From Haliclona indistincta (Eukaryota > Porifera > Demospongiae > Haplosclerida > Chalinidae), in assembly GCA_964017065.1 (NCBI GenBank), contig OZ024783.1, positions 17,273,752 through 17,337,751 on the forward strand: 64,000 nt of DNA, read 5' to 3'. The notes under the pieces were generated by a model. That model had not been told where the DNA came from. It made no database searches and saw nothing but the letters and a program-made list of their open reading frames with translations. A program made the position numbers and the translations under genes. Shown piece after piece: positions 54,912 through 64,000 of the stretch. Position 1 is the stretch's first letter; every line of letters begins with the position of its first letter.

Positions 54912-55823
54912 TCATTGAGGCTGGGCTTGCTTTGCCTGAGGGCAGCTTTTGAGAGGGTGAGCTCCGGAGCACTCCGAACATTTATGTTGGCGGTGGCACT
55001 TTTTGCCGAATCTGCATCCCCTGGCATAATTGTAATTGATGCAAATTATGGGAGTCTTACTAGATGAAGGCTCGCCTGGCTTGTGTGGAGGGGCCAGTTT
55101 GGGAGTTTTGGCAGACTTTGGTTTCATTGGACATGCGTCTGATGCATGGTCCAGGGAATGGCAGTGGTAGCACCATGACTGATTCTCTTTGCCCTGCCCA
55201 TTGAAACATTGGGCGAACAGTGTGGCATCGATTTGGGAGAGAGAGGATAGACCCTGGTCTGCCACTGATTGCCTAAAGTTCTGATCAAAAACGATCCAGC
55301 TAGGCCATTTGTATCGCTCTGAGGCACGGCATATGTGGCACATGTAGCCTAGGAGGTCAGGTAGGCGTTCTGGGTGCCTAGTGCAAATGACGGCCATGTA
55401 GATGGCGAAGCACTGGACCCAGACCCCTAGGTCGGGGATTACTTTCCTCTGTTGGAGGAGATCGATGGGGTTCACAAGCAGGACGCTGCTTTCCAGTGTA
55501 GATAGAGCATTGGGAGTAAGGGATTTTCCTTTTGCTGGAGGAAGCTCAGTGAAGTCGATATATTCTCCGAGGAGAATTTTGTCTCTTGTTTTGGCTGGGA
55601 TTGAAGGTATGCCATAGGCAATAGGGACTTGGAGGGAGGAGCTTGGAATATTATGAGCTATGGTGCTCATCACTTGAGATGAGGCTGGGGCCTGTATGTT
55701 TGGCAGCATCCTGATGTTGGACGGAATAGCTGCATTGTGAGGTATAGACCCGAGCCTGGGACCTGTGGCGTGAGAATGATAATCATTCAGGTTTGCCGTG
55801 GCTTGGGGGTATTTAGTAGGCAA
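54912..55823 (-). CDS. Gag-like nucleic-acid-binding protein of the YR retrotransposon
   Basis: An ORF of about 300 codons. The N-terminal third is low complexity, and the middle is helical (VWVQCFAIYMAVICTRHPER). The C-terminus has a CCHC zinc knuckle (CYHCHSLDHASDAC) followed by a Cys/His-rich motif (CRFGKKCHRQHKCSEC) like a CCCH finger. Probably packages the element RNA. Its first codon is uncertain: the reading frame opens without an ATG, and a TACTAA and pyrimidine tract upstream could be an intron acceptor region. The minisatellite may therefore be intronic. Confidence 0.7.
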   Translation of the reverse strand: MPTKYPQATANLNDYHSHATGPRLGSIPHNAAIPSNIRMLPNIQAPASSQVMSTIAHNIPSSSLQVPIAYGIPSIPAKTRDKILLGEYIDFTELPPAKGKSLTPNALSTLESSVLLVNPIDLLQQRKVIPDLGVWVQCFAIYMAVICTRHPERLPDLLGYMCHICRASERYKWPSWIVFDQNFRQSVADQGLSSLSQIDATLFAQCFNGQGKENQSWCYHCHSLDHASDACPMKPKSAKTPKLAPPHKPGEPSSSKTPIICINYNYARGCRFGKKCHRQHKCSECSGAHPLKSCPQAKQAQPQ

Positions 55824-56039
55824 GAGAAATTGAATGGGAGTTTTGGGCAGGGGAGTTATGCCCGGCTGAGTAATGGTTGGCAGGGGTTAGAGACCCCATT
55901 GGGGGATGGACTTTTGGTAACCCTGTTGGGTGAAGGATCAAGTTTGCTCGTACGATTGTGTACCCTTCTATGTTAGGTTGAGGGTTTTGTTTTAGAGAGA
56001 ACCATGCTACAAGCTGAGTTGGCTGGAAAGGTTCTGGAC

Positions 56040-57275
56040 GTCCAGCTGAGTTGAATTGCAAGGTTTGGATACACTGCTGTGAGGTAATGACGGTTTTGAT
56101 TACCCTGCTGTGTGGTTGTTGAGGGGTTTGATTACCCTGCTGTGTGTGATTGAGGGGGTTTGATTACCCTGATATTTGTGTTAATCGAGTGGTTAATTAC
56201 CCTGATGTGTGTTTGATTACCCTATTGAAGGGGTTTGATTATACTGCTGTGATAAGTGAAGGGGTTTTTGGTTACCCTTCAATGAGCTAGTTGAGGGATT
56301 TTGATTGCCCTGCTGTTTGTGATAATTGAAGGATTTTGATTACCCTGCTGTTTGTTATGATTGAGGGGTTTGATTACCCTGCTGAGTGCTATAATTGATG
56401 GGTTAGATTACCCTGCTGATTGTTATAGTTGAAGGGGTTTAATTACCCCTACCGTGTGCTGATTGAGGGGATTTGGATACCCTGCGGTGAGAGGTTGAAG
56501 GGTTTCATTACCCTGGTGTGTGCTAATTGAGGGGTTTTGGATACCCTGCGGTGAGAGGTTGAAGGGTTTGATTACCCTGCTGTGTGTGATTGAAGGGTTT
56601 GAATGCCCTGCTGTGTGTGGTTGAAGGGTTTGATTACCCTGCTGTGTCATAGAAGAATTGAATACCCTGCGGTGAGAGGTTGAAGGGTTTGATTACCTGT
56701 TGTGTGTGATTGAAGGGTTTGATTACTCTGCTGTGTGTGGTTGAAGAGTTTGATTACCCTGCTGAGTGTCGTTGAGGGGTTTGAACACACTGCTGTGTGT
56801 CGTTGAAGGCTTTGGTTACCCTGCTGTGTAATGTTGAAGGATTTTGATTACCCTGCTGTGTTTGGTTGAAGGGTTTGAATAACATGCTGAGTAAGGTTGA
56901 AGGGTTTGATTACCCTGCTGTGAGTGGTTGAAGGGGTTTTTTGGATACCCTGCTGTGTGTGGATGAAGGGTTTTGGTTACCCTGCTGTGTGTGGTTGAAG
57001 GGTTTGATTACCCTGCTGTGTGTGGCTGAATGGTTTGATTACCCTGCTGTGTGTGGTTGAAGGGTTTTTGGTTACCCTGCTGTGTGTGGTTGAGGGGTTT
57101 GATTACCCTGTTGTGTGTGGTTGAAGGGGTTTGATTACCCTGCTGTGTGAGGTTGAAGGGTTAGATTACCCTGCGGTGAGAGGTTGAAGGGTTCGAGAAC
57201 CCTGCTGTGAGTGGTTGAAGGGTTTTGGTTACCCTGCTGTGTATGGTTGAAGGGATTGAGTACCCTGCGGAGTAT
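56040..57275. repeat. About 31-bp minisatellite inside the YR retrotransposon
   Basis: Roughly 35-40 imperfect copies of a unit near GGTTGAAGGGTTTGATTACC with CTGCTGTGTGT. Unit lengths vary (28-48 bp) and are not multiples of three, so it is not a coding repeat despite short open stretches. Confidence 0.9.
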
Positions 57276-57524
57276 AGAGGGAGGAGACGAGAGGAAAGAA
57301 GGAAAAGGAAATATAGAAAGGAGCGTAGAGGGTGGGGCAGTAGGAAGGTGATAAGGAGAAGCCAGAGAAAGGAAAGGAGGAAAGAGACAGAGGAGAGATA
57401 GAGTGTTTGTGCCTATAATATTGAGCAACCTATTCGGAAGGCCCTTATGGACCGTCACACTCGGATGAGTGGAGATGAATAGGCGGCAAACAGCTAAAGA
57501 ATATGACAGTAATGAGGTACCTGT

Positions 57525-57866
57525 AGAGGGCGGGATGGAGATCCCGGGCAGAGCCGATAGAGAGGAGTTGGGTAGAGAGCTGGTGACTGCCGGCATGGGG
57601 GCTGGGATGTGAGAAGCTGGAGCAGCAGGGAGTGACGTATGGTTGGGGATGGCCCCGAGCACCTGCTGCACCGCAGAGACCACGTCCTGGAGGGAGGCCT
57701 GCGTGGGAGTAGTTGGATGGGACGTAGAGACGCCAGCGCCGGTGAGAGATTGTGGCATAGATGGAGCGCCTAGTGAGGTGGACAAGGGCAGTTGGGGTGG
57801 CGGGAACCACTGAAAAGGGGGTTGAACTACGTGAGGCTGAGTGGCCATCCCGGGCTGAGGGATCAA
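57525..57866 (-). CDS. Pro/Ser-rich N-terminal gag-like exon of the YR retrotransposon
   Basis: An open region encoding a Pro/Gln/Ser-rich sequence (PFQWFPPPQLPLS) with one likely helix (LQDVVSAVQQVLGAIP). The frame stays open past 57525 into the minisatellite, but a good donor (ACAG followed by GTACCT) at about 57521 suggests splicing to the gag exon at 55823. The start at 57866 is an ATG; the frame may open earlier. No catalytic domain. Confidence 0.4.
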
Positions 57867-58076
57867 CGGGGGGGCCGTTAGTGGAGACAGCGGGATTCAT
57901 AGAAAGTAGAATGGGAACCTGGTGTTGGTTCATGGCCGCGCAGGACAGTGAAGACAGGCAGTGAACGAGTAGCTGCAAAATGGTGGTAGATTTTGTCGCG
58001 TGGTGGATCACGTGAGTAGAAGTGAGGACACACCTCCTCTGCCGTTAACTCTGTTTAATTGTGCCAATTAAACAAC

Positions 58077-58900
58077 ATGATAGCACATTATAGTATATCA
58101 CATTATGTGGTCATGATATTACTCACTAGGTATTTGAATCATGTACCCAACCCACACTACTCAATAAGATACCAACAACAAATAGAACATTGTGGCTTAC
58201 TAAGATGCTTTATACAAGTACAGTAGACCCAGCTCATTATTAGTGGGACGATAAATAGTATGTATTAATAATAGTGTCAACTGCAAAAAATGTTCATAAT
58301 ATATTATGACACACGCAATAATTATTGGAAAATCCACAAAAAGTAATTTTAAGTGGAAAATGATTGTGCACGTAATTTCATTCTTTGTGCTATGGTATAA
58401 AGCGTTATCTTTAGCTATACAGTTTGGTTCAAGCGCTATATTCTTTTCAGCACGTACTTAATTTGGTTGCAAAATTAGGAGAGTTTGTTTGTTGGTAACA
58501 GTATGCAGTCATAGTACGCGTTATGGAGGTAATAATTGCATTGCTATGATGATTTAACTTTGACTAAGTGAAGAACACTTAGTTCATAGATATTGCCTAG
58601 TGTGATTGATACACCTCATACTCAGATGAGTTTATACAGACATGACCATAAATGGAAGCGGTATTTACAAGTTATTTAACTATCTCATTCTTCAGTTGAA
58701 TGCTTTACAATACAGTGGAATCTCACTATAATCTGGACACTAACATTTTTCTCTGGTTAACAAGATGCCCTCATTTCAGAGCTGAAACATGAAACACTCC
58801 GCCATGCTGTCTGCATTTCAGATCAGAGTTTGATGGTTGATCTGTTCATAACATGTACCATTGAGCTAATGTGGATTGATACTTGCATCAATATTTTTCA
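58077..58900 (+). repeat. Duplicate of the SRCR1 upstream region, right part
   Basis: Continues the match to 17089-17880 after the retrotransposon. It includes ATAAATAGTATGTATTAATA and the CAGTGGAATCTCACTATAATC mariner-like phrase. No SRCR exon follows. Confidence 0.85.
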
Positions 58901-59099
58901 GCGTATCTAATTTTCATCATGATGATGATGAAGTTATGATGTAGTTACGCATGTATTGAGAAGCATATCACACGAGCATCATTACATGAGTGTAGCCACC
59001 GAGTGTAACTGTTCAATATTTTCAAGATTTTGTTGGTATATCTTAGTGTTATGAAATCTGCATGTACGTAGCGCTGAAAAAAAGGATTATTTATGCATT
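58901..59099. other. Short spacer before the LTR retrotransposon
   Basis: Contains a GAT microsatellite (about 58917-58931) and ends in the CATT target duplication (59096-59099). Confidence 0.6.
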
Positions 59100-59288
59100 T
59101 GTAATCTTGCCAAGCCAGCCTTTTCAGTTTTGAAACTCAACCTCTTCAATCAGTTACACACATACATTTATACCAACAGACGAACAATGATTTACAACTG
59201 GAGACACAAAGGTGGCCATGCAAAACACGGCAACGAACAAGACACACATAATCAATTGTTCTAAACACAAGTTCACGACTGTGTTACA
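59100..59288 (-). repeat. 3' LTR
   Basis: 189 bp, nearly identical to 63577-63766. Bounded by TG...CA and the CATT duplication on the outer side. Confidence 0.85.
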
Positions 59289-59321
59289 TCAGCCTCTCCT
59301 CAGAAAAGCTCGTCTCGAGCG

Positions 59322-59862
59322 TTATGTTGAGTCTGGTCGACGATTTCTCAAATTGTATCTTGTCTGTGTTGGCAAAGGTTGAGGAGATGTATCTCTTGTT
59401 GATCCTTTGCTTGAGGCAACTTGATCTTGAGATACTGTCGAACAAGGTGAAGTTTGAGGTTCTAACACATTCTGACTGGAGACATGTTCAGTCCATTTAG
59501 GAGGACGTCCTGTGCCTGCACGCTTGGTGCCATACCAATACGATCCAGCTGGTAGATCAGGAGGACATGGTTTCACTCGTGTTGTCCGCAGCAGTCCAAC
59601 ATGCACAGCTGGCACTTGAGCTTTTGGTGGTGATGCTCTCAATCTCTTACGACCTCCTCTCAACTTCCGTCCACCCTTCCAGTCCTGTATGCTGGGATGG
59701 TAAGTGACGATTCCCAACTGTCGACACACGCCCTCTGATAGCAAGAGTTGTTCCACAGCATCCATTTTGATGTGAACCATGGTCTTGATCTCTTTGCCAT
59801 CAAACGCAAGCGTCATCTCCATTCGCCCATGTACTGTGAATGGTTTACCATCATAGCCACGA
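59322..59862 (-). pseudogene. Aspartic-protease end fused to integrase C-terminal tail, pol core deleted
   Basis: The first part (FTVHGRMEMTLAFDGKEI, then QLLLSEGVCRQLGI) resembles the C-terminal half of retroelement aspartic proteases. It passes without a stop into a Pro/Ser-rich tail ending TRYNLRNRRP, which is typical of the end of Gypsy-type pol. The catalytic protease Asp, RT and integrase are not present, so a large internal deletion joined the two parts. Not functional on its own. Confidence 0.65.
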
Positions 59863-62384
59863 GGGGGTTGGTAGAAGAGTACTTTTTTTCAAGAAAGTCC
59901 CCTAATATTATGGGTCTTTTTTATGTAAAAAGTCCCCTAATATTATGGGTCTTTTTTATGTACAAAAGATCCCTAATATTATGGGTCTTTTTTATGTACT
60001 CTGGTCCCTTAATATTATGGGGCTTTTTTATGTACAGAGCCTCTCTTATATGGAGCCTTTTTATGTACAATTAGTTTCTATTCATTACGGATTCACCCCA
60101 TGCTCCACCCACGTACATAAAAAGGACCCATAATAAGATCAACCAGGTAACACTATCCATGGGACAATTTTATGTACAATAATTACTCACCATACGTTAA
60201 GGGTTCACCCCATGCTCCACCCACATACATAAAAAGGACCCATAATAAGATCAACCAGGTAACACTATCCATGGGACAAATTTATGTACAATAATTACTC
60301 ACCATACGTTAAGGGTTCACCCCATGCTCCACCCACATACATAAAAAGGACCCATAATAAGATCAACCAGGTAACACTATCCATGGGACAATTTTATGTA
60401 CAATGCATATACTTCACTGCAGAGATCACAAATGTTGGCTCCACCCACTGTGCTCTGAATAAAATTCATTGCAGGTTCTGCTAGGTTCAAACCAGCAATC
60501 TAGCTCTTAAGACCCAGCCATGCATGCTACCCGCTTGCCTTTTATTGTTACCTGTATTTCTCTTATTGTTTTTATTATTACCAAAACAACAAATATAACA
60601 CAATACAGAAGAATGCCTATGATAATACGTGACTGAATACATGATGGATGATCAACTTGATGATCAACTTAATAAAAATTAATTAGAACACTATAAAACA
60701 CATTCACAATAGAATTAACAGCCTACAGGGAGAGACTGGAAGAGAGTCCATGCACTGCATGCAGACGAGTAGCCTGACACTGACCTAATTCTCTCAAAGT
60801 CCAAACTGTATCAGAGCTTCAGCCGGCAGGCGGCAACCAGTATCTCAACCAGTATCCCAGTAGCTCCAGCCGGCAACCAGTATCTCAACAGGCAAGGGAT
60901 ATGCCTGCTTGTTGGCAGTGAGGGTCATGAATGGCTGTTTTGATTAAGTCCATCTACCACTTTTGTATAAAGTTGAGCAAATTTATTGTAGTTGTATGAT
61001 AAATGCATGTACTCCAGATAGAGGGCAGATTTTCAGTAAGTTATTAGAATCCGCAGTCTGTATAAAAACAGGATTTCTGTATGTAGAACAAATAATACCA
61101 TATAATCAGCACTGATTGCATGTATACTTAAACATAAATGGGTGAGGCTGCAACTCATTTAACAAGTGCTCAATTCACAAGTCAAACAAGTCTAAAACTC
61201 TTGAGCCATGTTTGGATTTGACTTGCCGACAGGATAAGAAGATGACTTTGAGCATTTGTTTGTCTATAGCAGCCTCCCTATATCATTTCAAAGGAAAACA
61301 GTAGAAACAATCAAGAGATCTTCTTCAAGACTAAACAGTTACTTTGATAAAAATGTCAAAGTATAATTATTTTGATGATGAAAAGTGGTATGTAGGAGTG
61401 ATCATTGGTAGGGACCTATCCACACATGCAGAAGTGGATCACAAAGTAGAGGATGGGACAGAGCAATAAAATTATAGATCCATCTACAGATGATGACTAT
61501 CGGCTATTGTAATCACATCGTATCACTTGCTGGGTAGATTCATCTACGGATAAAGAATATCATGTAATCTCTTCATATCACTTACTTGTATCCCACTATG
61601 CGTACGGATAAAGACCATTCATAATAATTATCACTTGCTGTCACAATTTTAACTGATAGCTCAACAGACATCATCATCTAGCATTTTGGCTGTTATTATC
61701 ACTCAACATTGTAATTCGCCAATACTTTACCATGAGTTAATTGTCATTGAAATTATTCAATTGCATGCTTGTACCACGACAACGCCAGATGGATTTATAA
61801 TATTGTGTTAGAACTGTGATCTTTGCAGTGAAGTACATATGCATCGTACATAAAATTGTCCCATTGATAGTGTTACCTAGCAGATCTTAATATGGGTCCT
61901 TTTTATGTATGTGGGTGGAGCATGGGGTGAACCCTTAACGTATGGTGAGTAATTATTGTACATAAAATTGTCCCATGGATAGTGTTACCTGGTTGATCTT
62001 ATTATGGGTCCTTTTTATGTATGTGGGTGGAGCATGGGGTGAACCCTTAACGTATGGTGAGTAATTATTGTACATAAAATTGTCCCATGGATAGTGTTAT
62101 CTGGTTGATCTTATTATGGGTCCTTTTTATGTATGTGGGTGGAGCATGGGGTAAAACCGTAATGAATAGAGACTAATTGTACATAAAAAGGCTCCATATA
62201 AGAGAGGCTCTGTACATAAAAAAGCCCCATAATATTAAGGGACCAGAGTACATAAAAAAGACCCATAATATTAGGGATCTTTTGTACATAAAAAAGACCC
62301 ATAATATTAGGGGACTTTTTACATAAAAAAGACCCATAATATTAGGGGACTTTCTTGAAAAAAAGTACTCTTCTACCAACCCAT
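59863..62384. mobile_element. 2.5-kb foldback element with about 540-bp inverted arms
   Basis: Ends read GGGTTGGTAGAAGAGTAC inward from both sides. Each arm contains four to five copies of a 30-bp unit (CCCTAATATTATGGGTC with TTTTTTATGTA) and then up to three copies of a 112-bp unit with GGGTTCACCCCATGCTCCAC. The centre (about 60420-61850) is AT-rich and has no transposase. The repeated ILWVFFMY-type ORFs on both strands are shadows of the 30-bp unit. It is inserted within the LTR retrotransposon, so it is younger. Confidence 0.85.
60480..61840. other. Noncoding centre of the foldback element
   Basis: AT-rich with a few short repeats (for example CAACCAGTATCTCAAC near 60840-60890 and CATCTAC(A/G)GAT near 61480-61560). 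No gene or RNA recognised. Confidence 0.5.
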
Positions 62385-63529
62385 GACCCGCCATCTGCAT
62401 GAGTAGCTCTTCCTGACTCCATGCGTTCCATGCTCCTGCACGCTCTAACGTAGGGAGCCAGTCATCAAGCAGCTCATCCGGATTGTCACCCGTAAACTGT
62501 TGTACTGGAGGAGCCTTTCCTCTACGATGATGAGTTGGGGGAGTCTGACGGTCTTCTTGACGTCTACCTGCATGGTGAGGAGAAGATTGAATGCCTTCCC
62601 GACGTCTACCTGCATGGTGAGGATAAAATTGAATACAAGGAGGATGCAACTGTGCATCCTGTAAATGAACTGAGACAAGGGAGTGAGAGGGAGAGAGAGA
62701 AGATTCAGAGTGTGGATACACAGGCTCCCGAGGGTCCTCCTCTGTTGGTAGAGGTAACTGCAGACTGGTGGTAGCACGTTCTTCTGCAGCACGCTCTCTG
62801 GCTCTCTCCAGACTAGCAGCGCGATCCGCGCGAGTAGCTGTAGCTGCAAGCTGCTGGTTGAGCCCCTCAATCAAAGCATCCTTCTGAGCGAGGGCGGAGT
62901 CGAGTTTACCCACGCGGTCGCACATCTGCTTCCAGAGTTGCTTGACCCTGTCTCTCTCTTTCTTCAGTTCTCCTTCGTGAGCTTTGACTGTTTCCTGCAG
63001 TTGACGCTGAAGTCTGTCAAGCTCGCAGTTAGCCCTCTCGAGTTGTGCACACAGCTCCTCGAGTTCGGAAGTGATGTCGGCAGACTGCGTGTCTTGGCCG
63101 TCTTCCCTGTCCGCCTCAGCAAACACACCTGTTTGATCTACCAGATAGATTCGTTGACTCAGTCGGACTCGTCTCATCTCCCGTACAATAACTTGAACCA
63201 GCCCTGGCTCTCTGTTGGTAGAAATTATATGACCTTCAATCAGCTGGCGAGTCTCCTCCACTCCCGCGCCAGTGGGCAAGCCCAGCGCCTCTGCCACGAG
63301 CTTCAGGTGCGCCGGCCCTCTTTAGTCTGGCCGAGTTAAGCGAGTAAAGGTGTCCCTCCGGCAGCTTCGTGTCTTCAGGCTGCGAGGACTGTCCGGCTTG
63401 GTTCCACGGCGTCGGCGTCAACAGCTGACTCTGTAACGCACCGCCGAGCTCTGAGTGAACAGCTCCCCAGTGACTGCTGGACTCTCTCCCCTCAGCCATC
63501 CTGGGGCTTTGGGGCTCCTGGTCAGTCAC
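62385..63529 (-). pseudogene. Gag of the LTR retrotransposon, frameshifted and truncated
   Basis: The first ORF (63236-63529) starts MTDQEPQSPRMAEG and leads into a SAP-like helix; the frame then changes near 63315 into a second ORF (start about 63297). That ORF has KLVAEALGLPTGAGVEET, a long coiled coil (ELEELCAQLERANCELDRL), a His/Arg-rich linker and the start of a gag core (FTGDNPDELLDDWLPTLE). It runs into the foldback element at 62384. The single frame change and the insertion make it non-functional. Structural, RNA-packaging role is inferred from its position after the 5' LTR. Confidence 0.7.
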
Positions 63530-63576
63530 TGGTAGTGTTCCACTTGTTGAGAATTGGGTCTCGGTGGGACCTCCAA

Positions 63577-63766
63577 TGTAATCTTGCCAAGCCAGCCTTT
63601 TCAGTTTTGAAACTCAACCTCTTCAATCAGTTACACACATACATTTATACCAACAGACGAACAATGATTTACAACTGGAGACACAAAGGTGGCCATGCAA
63701 AACACGGCAACGAACAAGACACACATAATCAATTGTTCTAAACACAAAGTTCACGACTGTGTTACA
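63577..63766 (-). repeat. 5' LTR
   Basis: 190 bp, with one extra A relative to the other LTR; no other difference was noticed by eye. Followed inward by the primer-site-like TGGAGGTCCCACCG. Confidence 0.85.
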
Positions 63767-63770
63767 CATT

Positions 63771-64000
63771 GACTGGTTATTGGCGTTTCCCAAAAAATTA
63801 TTCATGCATAACTAGCAATAGCACTTTGGCACAACTAAGGAGATCTGCTACAATTCTAACAATTTTCAGGTTAAAAAATCATCTTTCTCATTCAATCTTA
63901 TTCCAATTCATTGTAAGTCATCTTCATACCATCGTCAATCAAACTCTGGAATAGTCTCCCTGTTTCTATTAAGTCAGCTCATTCTCTTCCATATTTGAAG
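63771..64000. other. Window end, no recognised gene
   Basis: AT-rich sequence with a 60-codon ORF (63769-63954) that has no clear domain. It may be the edge of another repeat. Confidence 0.3.

Larger units (their letters stand above)
51479..58076 (-). mobile_element. 6.6-kb tyrosine-recombinase (DIRS/Ngaro-type) retrotransposon
   Basis: Defined exactly by comparison with the uninterrupted site at 17081-17094: the left flank ends ACAGTTAT and the right flank resumes ATGATAGC. Only AT is shared, so there is no ordinary target duplication, which fits insertion by a tyrosine recombinase and not an integrase. On the minus strand the order is Pro-rich gag-like ORF, minisatellite, gag with zinc knuckle, RT-RNase H, then an overlapping tyrosine recombinase. 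I see no methyltransferase between RNase H and recombinase, which favours an Ngaro-like type over DIRS1. Confidence 0.85.
59100..63766 (-). mobile_element. LTR retrotransposon, internally deleted, with CATT target duplication
   Basis: Direct LTRs of 189-190 bp lie at 59100-59288 and 63577-63766. They start TGTAATCTTGCC and end GTGTTACA on the plus strand, and differ by one base in length. The flanks are CATT at 59096-59099 and 63767-63770. On the minus strand the 5' LTR (right) is followed by a TGG-starting primer-site-like sequence (TGGAGGTCCCACCG), then gag. Purine-rich GAGGAGAGGCTGA precedes the 3' LTR. Most of pol (RT, RNase H, integrase core) is absent. A 2.5-kb foldback element sits between gag and the protease remnant. 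The terminal RYNLRNRRP motif fits the Gypsy group; the assignment is moderate. Confidence 0.85.

Noticed and set aside
59748..60133. ORFs with repeated ILWVFFMY
   Set aside because: They come from the 30-bp tandem unit in the foldback arms; the mirror copies at 62114-62302 confirm this.

Overview
This window is eukaryotic and most likely from a sponge (demosponge). The genes are intron-rich with short GT-AG introns. They encode SRCR-domain receptors, an ankyrin-ROC-COR-Death protein, a NACHT/LRR protein and a large beta-helix multi-pass receptor, and many transposable elements lie between and inside them. The organism call is an inference from this domain mix. All splice models were built by hand from splice sites, codon phase and comparison of sister genes in the window.

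Layout. 1-5000: satellite DNA and a 2.5-kb palindrome, with no convincing gene. 5018-15956 (minus): a nine-exon Ank-ROC-COR-Death gene whose exons join to 1038 codons without a break; its introns carry MITEs, tandem repeats and a duplicated ankyrin exon. 16205-16610 (minus): two abutting small ORFs. 17941-20791 (plus): SRCR receptor 1. 21030-31823 (plus): a gene of at least 21 exons with a signal peptide, a right-handed beta-helix ectodomain, a Cys-rich segment and 7-8 membrane helices. One intron holds a 2.5-kb nest of foldback elements, and another a 430-bp microsatellite ending at the splice acceptor. 32144-37551 (plus): SRCR receptor 2, whose sixth coding exon is split by a 3.9-kb DNA transposon that carries an open eight-exon transposase gene. 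38036-39730: decayed copies of the last exons of the beta-helix receptor. 41201-43358 (plus): SRCR receptor 3, followed by a remnant of a fourth at 44250-44484. 46029-48272 (minus): an NLR pseudogene. 48300-51060: MITEs, hairpins and a tRNA-derived SINE. 51479-58076 (minus): a tyrosine-recombinase retrotransposon inserted in a duplicate of the region upstream of SRCR1. 59100-63766 (minus): an internally deleted LTR retrotransposon with a CATT target duplication, itself invaded by a 2.5-kb foldback element.

Taken together, the host genes are a neighbourhood of candidate recognition and innate-immune genes: secreted-side receptors (SRCR, beta-helix) and cytoplasmic switch proteins (ROC-COR-Death, NACHT-LRR). 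The three SRCR genes share exon number and intron phases, so they are tandem duplicates. Function is inferred from domains only.
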